Shown here: positions 34,678 to 46,083 of the stretch, in pieces
How positions within the stretch are numbered: the first letter of the stretch is position 1
Layout of the letters: every line of letters starts with the position of its first letter
Source: Cyanophora paradoxa
Taxonomy: Eukaryota > Glaucocystophyceae > Cyanophorales > Cyanophoraceae
Reading direction: 5' to 3'
Assembly (NCBI GenBank): GCA_004431415.1
Contig: QPMI01000417.1
Coordinates: 124,001-188,000 of the forward strand
Length of the DNA stretch: 64,000 nt
The notes under the pieces: model-generated
What the model saw: only the letters and a program-made list of their open reading frames with translations
Told to the model about the DNA's origin: nothing
Databases searched by the model: none
Program-made: the position numbers and the translations under genes

Positions 34678-37229
34678 ATGGCGAACCCGCTGGAGGGCAT
34701 GCGCACGATCGACTTCGTTAAAGGCGGCGAGCTGGAGGCTGCGCTCCACGGCCTGAGCATTCCGGCCAAGCGCACGCGCGAAGGCGCGCTGGCTAGCACG
34801 GCGAAGGCCGCGCCGCCTCAGGGGCCGCTATCGGTGCGTCCGCTGCGCGAGCGGACCGCCGTCGTGGCCGCCTACGAACCTCACGCTCTCGCGGCACAGA
34901 CGCTCAGCGACGCGGACCAGCTGCTCGTCCGCATCTTCTCCTTCGTGGGTCCCAACGTCCGAGCCGTCTCGAAGCTCGCGGCGGTCTGCCAGCGCTGGCG
35001 CGCGCTCTCCTACCGGTGCGCCGCGCGTGGTCCAGATCCTTCGCCCGCGAGCGTCCGCCGCGCGGCCGACGCATGGCCTCAGCGAGGAGCTGGATCTCGA
35101 GCTCATCGCGCGTCCGAGCGCGCGTAACAGCGAGAAGCTCGGCCTCGGCCGCTTCCCGTTCGCAATGCGCGGCCGCCAGATCACGGTTCGCGGACCTCTG
35201 TGCAGCCCGTCGCCTCGCCCCTGACCTCGCTGCAGACTTTGCGCGTCGCCCCTGACTCTGTTAACACGCACGGAAACGACCTGGGCCAGGTGCGCGCGGT
35301 CGAATCGCAGAATGAAGCCCCGACCCGGCGGCGGGCTGACTGAGTGAACCAAAGGTCGCGCACGAGCTCCCGCGGCTCGCCTCGTTCGACATTCGCCTCT
35401 TCGGTACGACGATGTGGTACGGGATGCCGTGCACGCTCAAGGTGCGGTCTAGATCTGGGATGTCGGCGCGGATTGAATTCCTCGTACGAAAGCGAATTTG
35501 ATCCGCGTCGCCTCAGATCCGGAACAGCGCCGTGCGGAGCCTTCGCCTACGCCGCGAATCGCCGGCCGCGCGGTGCGCGTCTTATCTTTCACGTCGAACG
35601 CTTTGGCCCCGGCCCCTCACGACTCCCGCGTCCGCTCAGCTTCCACATAAACTTGGACCTGCCCGCCCTGTCCAGCCTGCGCATCGACTGCTGCGCCGAG
35701 TGGACCGAGGTTAGAGTACCCCGCCATTCTCGCCCTGCCCCCGTAATCCCGAATCCGGGTACCCCGCAGGCGCAGCTCTGCTCGCTCGTGCAGGGGCGCA
35801 AGGGCCTCCTGTGCGTCCCCGTACCACCCCCCCTCCCACCGGCCCGGTAGCCCCCGCGTCACCAACCGGCGGCCGCGCAGGAGGGCCCACCTCAAGTTAC
35901 CCCCCGCCGAGGGCCAGGCACGTCTTCCCGCGCCCCCGAGAGCCGAACCCGCGCCCCCCCCTTGACGGAACCGTACCCCTCCAGGCGGACGAGGAGCGAA
36001 CCGGGGAGCTGCAGCGCGCGATCGTGACGCAGCTCGGGGTCTCCTGCCCCGATCTCGAGGTAGCTCGGTACCCCTCTCCTCGGCTCCTGGTTCCTGAATC
36101 GCGTACCCCCAGGACTTGAGCTTCGGCTCGGACGTGTTCGTACCCCTCGAGGTATACCTCTTCGCGCTCAAGGTGCGGGGTGTGGCCTTTTAGATTTCGT
36201 ACCCCCGTCTGAACGCGCTTTCGTACCCCCGGCGCAGGAGCTGTCGAAGCTGCGCTTCCTCCGCTTCGAACACTGCGCCGACAACCGCAACGACGCGATG
36301 CAGACGCTCACGGAGGCCGCGGCTAAGTGCGCGAGACCCGTACCCCGGTTTGCGGAGGGTTACGTCGTTCCGAGACCCGCCGCCACCCGCGTGCAGGAAC
36401 GGCGCCGAGCGAGTCGAGCTCCTGAGCTTCCCGTTCAAGTCCCAGGTCCCGCACCCGTACCCCGGACTTGTACCCCTATTCAAGCCTGCGGGGTACAGGA
36501 CCTCGCCCTCGTTCGCGCTGCGAAGCTCTTCCCCAACCTCCGCGCCCTCAAGGCGAGCGCTGCCGTACCCCACCCCCGTTCAATCCCGGCCATTGCGCTC
36601 ATCGTACCCCCCTCCATCCCCCTCAGTTCCCCGCCCACTTCTCGGGCGACGCCCTCTCCCTGGCTGCCCCCAACCTCACCGGCGTCCGCCGCGTCACGGT
36701 GCGCGCGGGCCGTACCCCTGCATCTAGGGTAATCACGTACTCAATGTCCGTTAATCGCGTACCCCTCCAGGTCCGCATGGACTCTGAGCGGCTTCGAGAG
36801 CTCCCCTCCCTCCTCGCGGATCTTGACGCCGCCTTCCCCACCCTCACGGTACCCCCCTAGCCCCCCGTTTTTTCACGTACCCGCCTCTTGACTCCTTCCC
36901 CCCGGGGGGTACGCCAGGAGCTGCTCCTTGATTTCAAGTACCACCATAAGGAGACGGGCCTACGGGGCGCCGCGGCGGCGGCCGCCTTCCCGCCGGCGCT
37001 CGCCGCGCGGATCCGCTACCTATCCCTTCGGCACGCGGCGATCGACGACGCCGGCCTGGCCGCCCTCCTCGCCGCCCTTCCGGTCCTGGACGAGCTCGAT
37101 GTAAGGGACTGCCTCTCGCTCTCTATGGAGTGCCTCCCGACGCTGCGGGCGCGGCGCCTTCGCCGCCTCCGCATGGAGGGGCTGCTCCAGTGGGGGGCCG
37201 AGGGCGCCCCCGAGTGGCTCATAGACTGA
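34678..37229 (+). CDS. F-box protein with leucine-rich-repeat-like C-terminal region
   Basis: Likely substrate adaptor of an SCF ubiquitin ligase. The ATG at 34678 begins MANPLEGMRTIDFVKGGELE. The F-box is at about residues 78-115 (LSDADQLLVRIFSFVG, then KLAAVCQRWRAL). Later exons, separated by GTACCCC introns, carry Leu-spaced segments like degenerate LRRs: LPRPLSFHINLDLPALSSLR, KLRFLRFEHCADN, LFPNLRALKASAAV, LPSLLADLDAAFPTL, and finally IRYLSLRHAAIDDAGLAALL followed by PVLDELDVRDCLSL. Stop TGA at 37227-37229. The splice joins just after the F-box (about 35015-35060) are not resolved. The target is unknown. The introns are C-rich and short. Confidence 0.75.
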
Positions 37230-37470
37230 GCAGCTAGCGTTGTCTGCACGACAGGCCTTGAATGCAATTCAATTACTGTTACAGTTTATGCATTCCTGCA
37301 GATCCGTGTGCACAATTTAACTTGCAGGCCCGGCTCTCGCCACAGCCAGCCGCGGGCCGGGGCCTGCAGGGGCGCGTAAGGACACGGGCCGGTGCAGCCT
37401 GCAGCTGGCAATGGGGAAGATATGCGCACCCGCGCAGGATCGACGGAGCTCGAGCGAGCGGCGCTTGCGC

Positions 37471-38213
37471 TCACGACGAGAGCGGGTCCTCGCCACCCTC
37501 CTCGTTCACGTACTGCGCGAGGACGAGCTCAGAAATCGAATTCGAAAACGGCGGGCTCACGATCAAATTTTAAAATGAAAAGCTCGAGCGCACGTCGCCT
37601 CCGCGGTGAAGCGCCGCGAGCCGCGCCGACTCCTGCCGCGCCTCCTTGGAGCGGTGCGCGGAGCCCTGCCCGCCCTTCACGGCCCGCTCGTGCAGCGTCT
37701 TCGGGTCGATCCCTGCGCGCCCCGTCCTCGAATTTGCTCCCGAGGCTGGAATCCAAGAGCGAGGCGCCCGCGCGCACGGGAAACGTCGGGCGTCAGCGGC
37801 GCATCCTTCTCGTCGTCCTCCGCGAGCTCCGCGAACTCCGGGCTGCGCCGGGCGCCTCGGGCCCGCGAAAGGAGCAAAGAGGTCGAGGCCGCCGCGCGCA
37901 CCGTTCGAGATGGTGGTCGCCCCTGGGCGAAAAAGAATTAGACGTCGACGGAATCGCTCTCGAAATGGCTGCGGCTTGCGGACCTCTTATGCTTGTGCGC
38001 GACTTCCTCGGGAGTGAGATTTTTCTCCTGCGAGGGCGTCGGAAAAGCGGCAGAACGAAGTGAAAGATGCGCGTACGTCGGCAATAATATTCCTGCGCGA
38101 AGGCGACGCGCGCAGCTCTCAGAATCAATTTTCGCCGAGTCGGGCCAGGTGTTGCGCTGGACGCGCAGGGACCGCGCGCACTTGGGGTCGATGTCGGCAA
38201 TGGATCCAGACAT
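37471..38213 (-). CDS. Hypothetical protein, several exons
   Basis: The ATG at 38213 opens MSGSIADIDPKCARSLRVQR and following residues. Further coding-like pieces on the minus strand are LTPEEVAHKHKRSASRSHFE near 38000, EFAELAEDDEKDAPLTPDV near 37840-37790, GIDPKTLHERAVKGGQGSAH near 37710-37600, and a last exon LVLAQYVNEEGGEDPLSS ending at TGA 37471. Each has plausible CAG and GT boundaries. Charged, Ala-rich and probably helical. No domain recognised. It is divergent from the SET gene and convergent with the F-box gene. Confidence 0.45.
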
Positions 38214-38378
38214 CCTGCAGATTGCTGTGGTTGCGAAAGCGGGTCGACGTCGCTGAAGCTCGCTCGAGCTCGAACTTGCCAACTTGGCACTTGCCTGGGG
38301 AGGGGTACGTATACGGACCAAGCCTTGCGACTGCTCCCAGCAGCGCCCCCGCGGCCAGCTGCAGCGGGAGGAGCTGGC

Positions 38379-40756
38379 ATGGCGGTCAGCATTCGCAGCG
38401 TGGCGATCCGGGAGCCGCGGCACGTGCGCGTGAGCGATGCGATCCAGGCGGTCGCGCTGCCGGGCCTCGGCAGGGCGTACGTCGCAACCCGGCCGATCCG
38501 AGTCGGCGAGCTGGTGAGCGAGAAGTTCATAGCAGCGCTTGCTTCGCCCGCGGCCGGCTTCTAAGCGCCGCGCGCAGCTGCTGGAGGAAACGCCGTTCTT
38601 CGTGGCGCGCGGGATCGAGGTGGCGAGCGCTGACGCAGCCAGAAGCGATTGGGGTGCGCGCTGCTTTCCCTCTCTAGATTGGCGCGATGCCGCCCGAGCT
38701 AAAAGGTCTAGCCCGCGCCGAGCGCCCTCGCGCTTTCTCAGCATGCGGAGCCCGGAGCTGGGGCTCGGGCTAAGTCTAGATCTGCACATGCCTTTGCTGT
38801 GCTTTAGCTTCAGAGCGTCCCGTCGGCATACGCCGCGGCTCGACAACCTTGAGCTGACGACCACCGGCGCCCCGCCCCGCCCCGCAGGATCCTTCCTCTG
38901 CGGCCGCCCGCGCTTCCTGTGCGCGGCAACGATCCTGGCGGATCCGCACGCCCGCGCCGCCCTGTCTTCCCTGTACCCCCGCGCCGCCGACGGGGACGAG
39001 CTGCCTCCGGAGTACGCGAACCTCGCGGAGGAGGCGGGGTACGCCCGCGAGCTGCTGATCCGCCACAACCGGGCGGCCTTTCTGCGCGGCGTACCGCCTT
39101 CGGACTTCACCCGGGCCTGCGCCGAGGTCGACCTGAACGCGTTCGCCACGAAGGTGACCGGACTTCCCGTACCCCCCTTTGCCCGTGCTGATTCTCGTAC
39201 CCCAGCGGGACATGGACAAGGGGCTAGCCCTCTACGAGCGCGCAAGCCTCTTCAACCACGAGTGAGCGTACCCCCTTCTCCCCCCCCCCCCCCCCCCGCC
39301 CCAGCGGCGCCCGTCTGGGCGGGACGTGCCGAGCTTCATCTTATTCGGAGGCGCGTACCCCCAGCTGCTGGCCGAACTGCCGCTGGTCCCAGTCGCCCGG
39401 CGAGGCTATTTGCGTCCGCGCGGCTCGCGAGATCGCCCCTGGGGAGCCAGCCACGATCCAGTACCAGGTACGCGTACCCCTCTCAATCCAGCGCGTACCC
39501 CTCGGGCGAGTGAGAGGGACGGGTACAGAGCTCGTACGCGCCGAGGGTGCGGCGGCAGCGGAGTCTTCGAAAGGCGCTGCTGTTCTCCTGTGGATGCGCG
39601 CGGTGCAGGCGGGAGGAGGAGGAGGAGGGGAAGGACGAGGAGAGGGCCCGGGCGGGCGAGGGGGCGGGGGCGGATCCGGGAGCCGCGGGGCAGGCGCGGG
39701 GTCCGGGCGAGGACGGGCGGAGGGCGCCGTTCGAGGCCTTCCGAACGGCGGCGGCGGCGGCGGGGACCGGCCCCCCCGGGACGCGGCCGGAGCGGGCGCT
39801 GGCGGCGTGGCGCGCGCTGAGGGCGGACGCGACCGCATCCCGCGAGCCGAGAGTCAGCTGGCTCTGGCACGAGGTAAGAGCGGCTTTGAATGCTAACAGC
39901 GTACCCCGCCTCTTTCTAAGGCCGCCCCGCCCCGAAGGCGCGGCTCCGACTTATGGCGGCGATCCTTCCGGCGGTGCTGGAGGACCGGTCGCCCGCCCGT
40001 TCTTCCTCCCCTTCTTCCGCGCCGGCTGCGGCGGCGGCGGCGGCGCTGGCGGACGTGGGGCGCGAGGAGGTCCTTCCCCCCCCCCCGCGCCGTTTAAACG
40101 TGTACCCCCGCCTCTGACCCGCGTGTACCCCCTGCCGGGCGCAGATCGAGGCGCAGGCGGCGGCGTGCCCCTTCGTGGATCCCGAGGCGTGCCCGTACCC
40201 CTTCTACTTCACCGCGTACCTTGACACCAAAATTCGTACCCCTGACGCACTCCGCAGGTTGTCGACGCGTACCTCTTAGGGGCCGACGCGGCCGGGGGCC
40301 CGCTGGAGGGGAAGGAAGGGGGTACAGGCAGCGACGAGTTCCGCGAGGCGCAGCGGCGGTACCTCCACGCGGTCCGCCACAATAACCCTCTTCCTCGAAT
40401 CCTGTACCCCCTCCTGAACACGCCTCAGGTGAAATACACGCCACGAGAGCGGGGAGCGCTCTTCTACCCCTCCGGCAAGCCTCCCCCCTTCCCCTCGCCC
40501 CCGCTTTATCTCCGACTCAATGGGCCGCGCAGGGCTACCGGACCGCCTTGCTGAGGACCCGAACGCCACGGGGGGTACGGCTCCTTCGGCGTCGACGGGC
40601 GCCGGCAGCGGGGCGGGAGGGGGTACGGGCACGAGCCGGAGCGCGAAGGCGCGGGCGAGGAGAAAAGCGAAGGGGGCGGAGGGGTCCGGAGCGGCGCCCG
40701 GAGCAGATGTATGTAGCAATGGACACAGTGGCTATATTAAGGGCATCGATTCGTAA
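38379..40756 (+). CDS. SET-domain lysine methyltransferase, SMYD-like
   Basis: Likely protein lysine methyltransferase using S-adenosylmethionine. Exon 1 38379-38513 and exon 2 38578-38653 join to give GLGRAYVATRPIRVGELLLE then ETPFF, the typical N-terminal SET strand pair. A large helical exon from about 38888 follows (FLCAATILADPHARAALSSL ... RACAEVDLNAFATK). Next come ERASLFNH (cofactor motif NHxC region), AICVRAAREIAPGEPATIQY (the GExxxxxY SET motif), and RQRSLRKALLFSCGCARC, a post-SET Cys cluster as in SMYD proteins. No MYND finger was found. Downstream exons to about 40756 (for example QIEAQAAACPFVDPEAC and EFREAQRRYLHAVRHNN) are likely the helical C-terminal region; the exact end is uncertain. 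Introns are GTACCCC-type. Confidence 0.75.
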
Positions 40757-41513
40757 ACGTATACGAAGAGGATGCACGCCACGTGCACGGCGCGAGTGGG
40801 GGCGGAGCGCGAAGGCGCGGGCCAGGAGGAACTTCGGAAATTCGAAATCCGGCATATATACACCAGTACTAGTACTTTTCGAGCGAACGATTGCTGCAAT
40901 TGCAAACCATTTCTTCGTGTCTATTTTGATTGACCTTCCACATGTACGTGTCCTCTGATAACGGCATGTTCTTGATCCAGATGAACGCCACACATATGTA
41001 ACGTCCATCGGCAACCTAAGCCTAGCGATCGGGTGTGGTCCGACAGACAGCCAGCGCTACGGAAGGGGGCCGAGGGGCACGCGTACGGCGACCTCACGCT
41101 GGTGGGCCCCGCGCGGGGGTACGTGTCCTGGAGGCGCCCCCGGCCCCGGCCGCGGCCGTGCCCTGGCCATGGCGCCTGGTCAAGCTCCGATCCGAGCCAT
41201 GAATTCGGATCCGGGTCCTAGGGGCGGGGGCACCTCGAGCTCACGAACGGCCGCCGGCCGCCCGATCGGGGGGCGGAGCTCGGGTCCCCGATCATCAAAT
41301 CCGACGGGGGTACCTTATCGCCGAGCCCCGCGCGCCGTACCCGTGTCGACGTCATTCGGGCCCCGGCCTCTATTTCGAATTTGCGGTCGAACCCGACGGC
41401 AGCTCCGCGGCGACCGACTCGATTTCCTGCAGGCGCGGGGGGGGGGTACGCTAGTCAGGCCCTTCGGCTCAAACAATCCGAGGTACAGCGTGGATCGACC
41501 CAACGGACCTTGG
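40757..41513. other. Region without a confident gene
   Basis: Short coding-like pieces occur on the plus strand at 41060-41110 (AEGHAYGDLTLVGPARG) and near 41270-41310 (ELGSPIIKSDG), with GTAC donors after both. They may belong to a small plus-strand gene or further exons of the SET gene. Start, stop and phase could not be established. Confidence 0.3.
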
Positions 41514-42604
41514 CTAGGCTGACGCGGAGAAGACTATCGCGGCGATCTGCGCGGGGCCGGCCCGGCGGGGCCCCAGGGGGTCGGGGTCGGCGACCCGCCG
41601 CGGGGGGACGAGGCGGGGGGTACACGAGGGAGGGGGTACGCGCGCACGTTGGGGGGTACCTCGAGGTTGAACTCGTCCACGCGGCGGTTGACGGCCGCCG
41701 CCTCTTCCTGCGCGGACCGGCGCGCGCGTTGCAGGGGTACGCGATGCGCCCTCCGCGGCGCGCGCGTACCCCGAACCGCTCCTCCAGTACCCCCCTCCAG
41801 CCGTCCTCGGGACACGCGCCGCGCTGCGCCAGCGCCAGCGCCGCTCGTATGCGGCCGCGGAGCAGCCGCCTCGCCTCGTCTACCTGCCGGGATCCCGCGC
41901 TTGCTATTGTCACGAAGCCGCCGGAAGGACGGGGCGTGGCACCTCCTGCTGAAGCTCGATCCAGCGGGGCACGACCTGTGGGCCGGGGAGGGCTCAGCTG
42001 TTAGCTCCAGAGGCGCAGAGACGAGCCCCGCGCGCGAGTCGCTCTGATCATAAGCCTTGCGCACCCTGTTGTGCCCCAGCGCCCGATTGAACAGATCCAC
42101 TGCAGGCGGCGCGCCAGCGGGCGAGCTTGAGCCCGGGAAAAAAAGGGCGCATAAGAATAACGGCGCTGGCTCGTCCGGTCGGTGAAGGGGTTCGCGGGGG
42201 CGAGGTTGAGCGGCTTGCCCTTGCCCGAGAGATTGTCGGCGGCGCCCTGCTTTCACCGCCTCGCGCGTCCGCGCCTCCACCTGCTCGCGCCTAGCGATCG
42301 GTCAGCGCTAGCGATCGATTGCCTTGGTTAGTCGGGGCGCAGGCGCGAGCTTCTTCTTCGTCTCTGCTCCGAGCGAGCGTCGCGCACCGGACTCGCTCCG
42401 TCTTCGGCGCTTCCTTCGCGCGCTGGCGCTTTTCGCCATGAAGCGGTTGTACGCGGCCTGCGGGCCCGGGCTCGAGCTGGCCGCCCTCGCGCTCCGGACC
42501 GCCCGGCCGGCGGACGCCAGCCGGCACGCCGGTAGCTTCATGTCAGCCCGCGCGTCGCTCCAGAGGGGCCGACAACGTGAGAGCAGCAAGTTCCGACGCA
42601 GCAA
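41514..42604 (-). CDS. DUF1992 / DNAJC28-like protein with organelle-type leader
   Basis: Family of unknown biochemical role, related to the conserved DUF1992 domain of DNAJC28 and bacterial YdhG-like proteins. Exon 1 (42604 or 42541 to 42323) encodes a basic, Arg/Ser/Ala-rich leader ([20 protein letters not shown]), suited to mitochondrial targeting. After a GC-AG intron comes [12 protein letters not shown], then the domain signature [18 protein letters not shown]. Then [43 protein letters not shown] and [16 protein letters not shown] (41707-41660). The signature lies one frame away from the preceding codons at a GGG run (plus strand 42245-42247), so there is either a one-base sequence error or a frameshift. 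The C-terminus after 41660 is uncertain. Its 5' end is divergent from the epimerase. Confidence 0.7.
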
Positions 42605-42666
42605 ACGGGGTACGCAACCTACGCGGGGTACGGCAGTTCGTCCACATTATCGCGCAGCACAGCAGC

Positions 42667-43837
42667 ATGGCGTTCGTTTCCAGCGCCCCCCTCGTCGCTA
42701 AGGCCAGCAGCCCGGCTGCGGCCCTCAAGCCGGCTGCGTGCGAGGCTGCCAAGCCTGTGCGCGCAACTGTCGGTGCCGCGCCGGCTGCGCGCCAGTTCAT
42801 CGGCCAGAAGGCTTTCTTCGGCCAGTCCGAGCTGCGCGCTGCCCCCGCTGCCGCTGCGCCGGCTGCCCCCGCCGCGATCAGCGCCGTTTCCGCGGCCCCC
42901 GACACCGCGACCGATCTGCCCAAGTCGACCAAGCCGCTCATGATCAGCCCCTCTATTCTCTCGGCGAACTTTGCCAAGCTCGGCGAGGAGGTTGCGGCGG
43001 TTGACAAGGCCGGCGCGGACTGGATCCACGTCGATGTGATGGACGGCCGCTTCGTGCCCAACATCACCATCGGCCCGCTCGTCGTCGATGCCCTCCGCCC
43101 CGTTACCGAGAAGCCCCTCGATGTGCACCTTATGATCGTCGAGCCGGAGCTGCGCATCCCCGACTTCGCCAAGGCTGGCGCCGACATCATCTCGGTCCAC
43201 GCTGAGCAGTCCTCGACCATCCACCTTCACCGTGTGGTGAACCAGATCAAGGACCTCGGCAAGATGGCCGGCGTCGTGCTCAACCCGGGCACCCCCGCCA
43301 GCACCATCGAGTACGTTCTCGAGGAGATCGACCTCATCCTGCTCATGTCCGTCAACCCCGTGCGTTCTTTCTCACAGTCCCAAGCCCCCCCCCCTCGCTT
43401 TTCGCCCGCGCCTGACCGGTTGCGCGCGCTCCCTGCGCAGGGCTTCGGTGGCCAAGCCTACATCCCCAGCTGCGAGCGCAAGATCCGCGAGCTGCGGCGC
43501 ATGTGCGTTGAGCGTGGCGTCGACCCCTGGATCGAGGTACGCGCTCCGCGCGCACGCCCCGCCGCCGCTGGTCTGTTCGCCTGGAGCCCGTTCTGATCGC
43601 CGCGGCCGCGGCCGGTCTAGATTGACGGCGGCATCAAGGGTGACAACGCGTGGCGCGTGATGGAGGCCGGCGCGAACGCCCTGGTCGCTGGCTCCGCGGT
43701 CTTCAACTCGCCCGACTACGCCAAGGTCCGGCTCTGCGCTTCTTTCCTCTCAGCATTCGTTCCATCCGTTCTTCTCCTCATCGCTCGTTCCTTGCGCGCA
43801 GGCGATCACTGACATCCGCAACTCGAAGCGCCCTTAA
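42667..43837 (+). CDS. RPE: Ribulose-phosphate 3-epimerase, plastid precursor, 309 aa
   Basis: Interconverts ribulose 5-phosphate and xylulose 5-phosphate in the Calvin cycle and pentose phosphate pathway. Exons 42667-43359, 43441-43536, 43621-43725 and 43802-43837 total 930 nt in phase. The first about 88 residues form an Ala/Pro/Ser-rich leader starting [20 protein letters not shown]. The TIM-barrel enzyme begins near [20 protein letters not shown]. Metal and active-site motifs are intact: [31 protein letters not shown] (across intron 1) and IDGGIK, with VAGSAVFN near the end. The leader has no ER signal peptide, so import into a primary plastid is likely. The coding sequence is unusually low in frame-disrupting features and is the best-conserved gene here. 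It probably shares a promoter region with the divergent DUF1992 gene. Confidence 0.95.
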
Positions 43838-44188
43838 GCGCGTGGACCCTGTCCCGCGATTCCTTTTTTGAGAGGGGAGGCCTTCGCTATCGATCCTTAC
43901 TCGTGTCTATAGGGGGTGCGCGCTGCGTGCTATGATCAGGTTTATAGTTGTTTGTTCGCAATACAGTAAGTAGGTCCCACTAATCTCGAAACCTCTAGCG
44001 GGACTATGGGATGGCATTGCACGCCCGCGAGACCCCGGGCCCTAGTAGCACTGTCTCTGTCTTCCTGATCACCTATTGAAAGTAAAGAGAGAACCGACCT
44101 ATCTAAATCTAGCACCGGCGGCATCGATGCAGCCGTCCTGCTCTACCCTGGCCCGAGCTCGAGAACGTGACGATCTACGAAGGCTACT
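43838..44188. other. Convergent intergenic region with 3' untranslated sequence
   Basis: Lies between the epimerase stop and the diferredoxin stop. No coding segment seen. Confidence 0.5.
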
Positions 44189-45596
44189 TTAAACGGCGCT
44201 CTCCCAGAAGTCGTCGTCGCTGAAGACCTTGACCAGGACCTTCTCCCGGTCCGGGAGGGCGTACATGCACGAACGCACCTGCCGCCGCCTCGTCAGGCGG
44301 GCCCACAGCCGCAGATGTTGGGCCCGGAAAGGGTCCGGGGATGAAACGTGGCGCACCAGCTCGCCGTCGACCTGAGAGACCGGACAGGGCGCGCGCGCGG
44401 GGCGAGTGGCGGGTCAGGGCCGGGCGGCTGTCTGAAGCCGCTGAGCGGGACTCAAATCACTGCACCTCGACCTGCGCGGCAGAAAACTCTGCGTGAGAAG
44501 AAGCGCATGAATGCAAGTCTCGAATTAGCGCTCCAGCGCACCTCGCACTGGTAGCACGAGCCGACGCTGCGAATGCGAATGGCTCGTCAGCGCTAGACCC
44601 TCATTTCGAACTCCGGCGTGCGGGGCGCGAAGCGGAGTGCGCACAGGCAGCTCCGCGGTATCTCGACACCCGCCCGGTCCGCCACGCTCATTAGGTTCTG
44701 CCCCGGCTGCACGGGCCGCGTGAGAGACAGCCGCGGCGTTCGACAGCGGGTGGCGCTAGCGCTAGCGCTTGCCGTCGCCGTCGCCGACACGTCCTCAGCA
44801 GTGAAGTAGATCTGCGCAGCCCGGCAAGCGCTCGCAAGTCAGCGCAGCTCGGCAAGCGCTCGCGAGTCAGCTCCGTGCACCTCCACGGTTGCATCAGCAT
44901 CGCTCACGGCGTCGGACGGCGTTCGTATCACGACCTGCTCAGTGGAGGGGTCGAACGACGGTCTCGCCCCTTGGATTGCGGACGCCATGCAGCACCTCGT
45001 CGTAACCCTCTGGGGGCTGGCCGACCTGCGCGCCGCAGGCGAGGACGGGACCGAACCCCTCGAGCTCCACCGCGCAGCGGTTGCAGAGGCCGGTCAAGCA
45101 GTCACGATCGATGCGGACTTCAAGAGAATCTGCGACGTTCATGATGTTGTCACCGGCCTGCGGCGTGCGCGGGTCAGAGGGCCCACAGCTGCAGGTGATA
45201 AACCGGCCGCGAACAGCCCGCCCAGCTGGCGCCGCTGGCGCCGGTTTTGGGAGTGAAGCGTACGCGCTTCTTGCATGTGTTCGTAGCGCGGGCTGATCTA
45301 GCTGGGCGCAGCACGGCGGGGCGGGGCACCTTCACTTCTGCGGTCTTTTTGCTAGGCAGGAAGCGGATCGTCACGCGCCGCTCTCTCTCCGCCTGCGCCG
45401 CAGCCTTGATGGCCTCCAGATCGAACGTGCGTATACGCTTCGCGCTGTCGCCGGCACCGCCATCTGGGGGCGGCGCTGGCGCGCTCGCCGAGCAAGTCGC
45501 TGCGCCACGGCCACTTCCGCCGCCGCTCCTCCCATGCACTGGCTTTCGCGCGCGCAGCGCAGGCCCCAGGGCCGGCAGCGAGAAGGCCGACCTCAT
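44189..45596 (-). CDS. Protein with two tandem 2Fe-2S ferredoxin domains, 252 aa
   Basis: Probable electron carrier, likely organellar. Minus-strand exons 45596-45330, 45157-45026, 44934-44881, 44811-44645, 44566-44542, 44371-44348 and 44278-44189 total 759 nt in perfect phase. The N-terminal about 60 residues (MRSAFSLPALGPALRARKPV ...) look like a targeting peptide. Domain 1 has VTIRFLPSKKTAEV, then DRDCLTGLCNRCAVELEG and VLACGAQ: a CX4CX2C cluster plus a distal Cys, as in plant-type ferredoxins. Domain 2 has LTRPVQPGQNLMSVADRAGV, then SCLVGSCYQCEVDGELV and RSCMYAL: again CX4CX2C and a distal Cys. The second CX4CX2C is split by an intron, and its second and third Cys lie on a 25-nt exon. The C-terminus KVFSDDDFWESAV is acidic. 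Ferredoxins are normally single-domain, so the duplication is unusual. Confidence 0.87.
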
Positions 45597-46083
45597 GCGG
45601 CTGCCAGAGAGGTGTACCCGTCACTGTCTCGTTCCCCATCGGTGCGCAACAAACCTGCCCGCCTAGGCCGCTCTGGGGCGCCCCGATGCGTGGGGTAGTG
45701 CGGGGGGCGTCCTGGCGACCTCCCAGCTTGACCTTGGCGGAGCGTCCGTTGTATCAAAGTCGCGTGGCTAGCTGAGCAGCGGGGCCTTCCAGCCGCTCCC
45801 CTCACGCTTTCGAACATCTAGCCGATCGTTCTTTGTGTCGAGCAAGCACCGCGCTGATCCCCTGGCTGCAGAGCCGGCGGCATCTTGTTCGCAGGGCATC
45901 CGCCCGGACATCTTCGCACCCTAAAGGTAGCTTAGCCGCCCGTCTAATAGGCTCTGCAATCTTCCGCTGACGATGCCTATTCCGCAGTTCGGTTGTTCCG
46001 TTCAGTCGGTGAGCGCCCGTCTCCGCCTCCCCGCGCCTCAGCCGCTCCCTAACCGCCTGCGTTTGTACTGTAGACACGCTAAA
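45597..46083. other. Divergent intergenic region
   Basis: Upstream of the minus-strand diferredoxin and the plus-strand ATEEKPA gene. A short plus-strand frame at 45973 (MPIPQFGCSVQS) ends at a GTGAGC donor but does not join in frame to the next exon, so it is not counted as coding. Confidence 0.45.
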
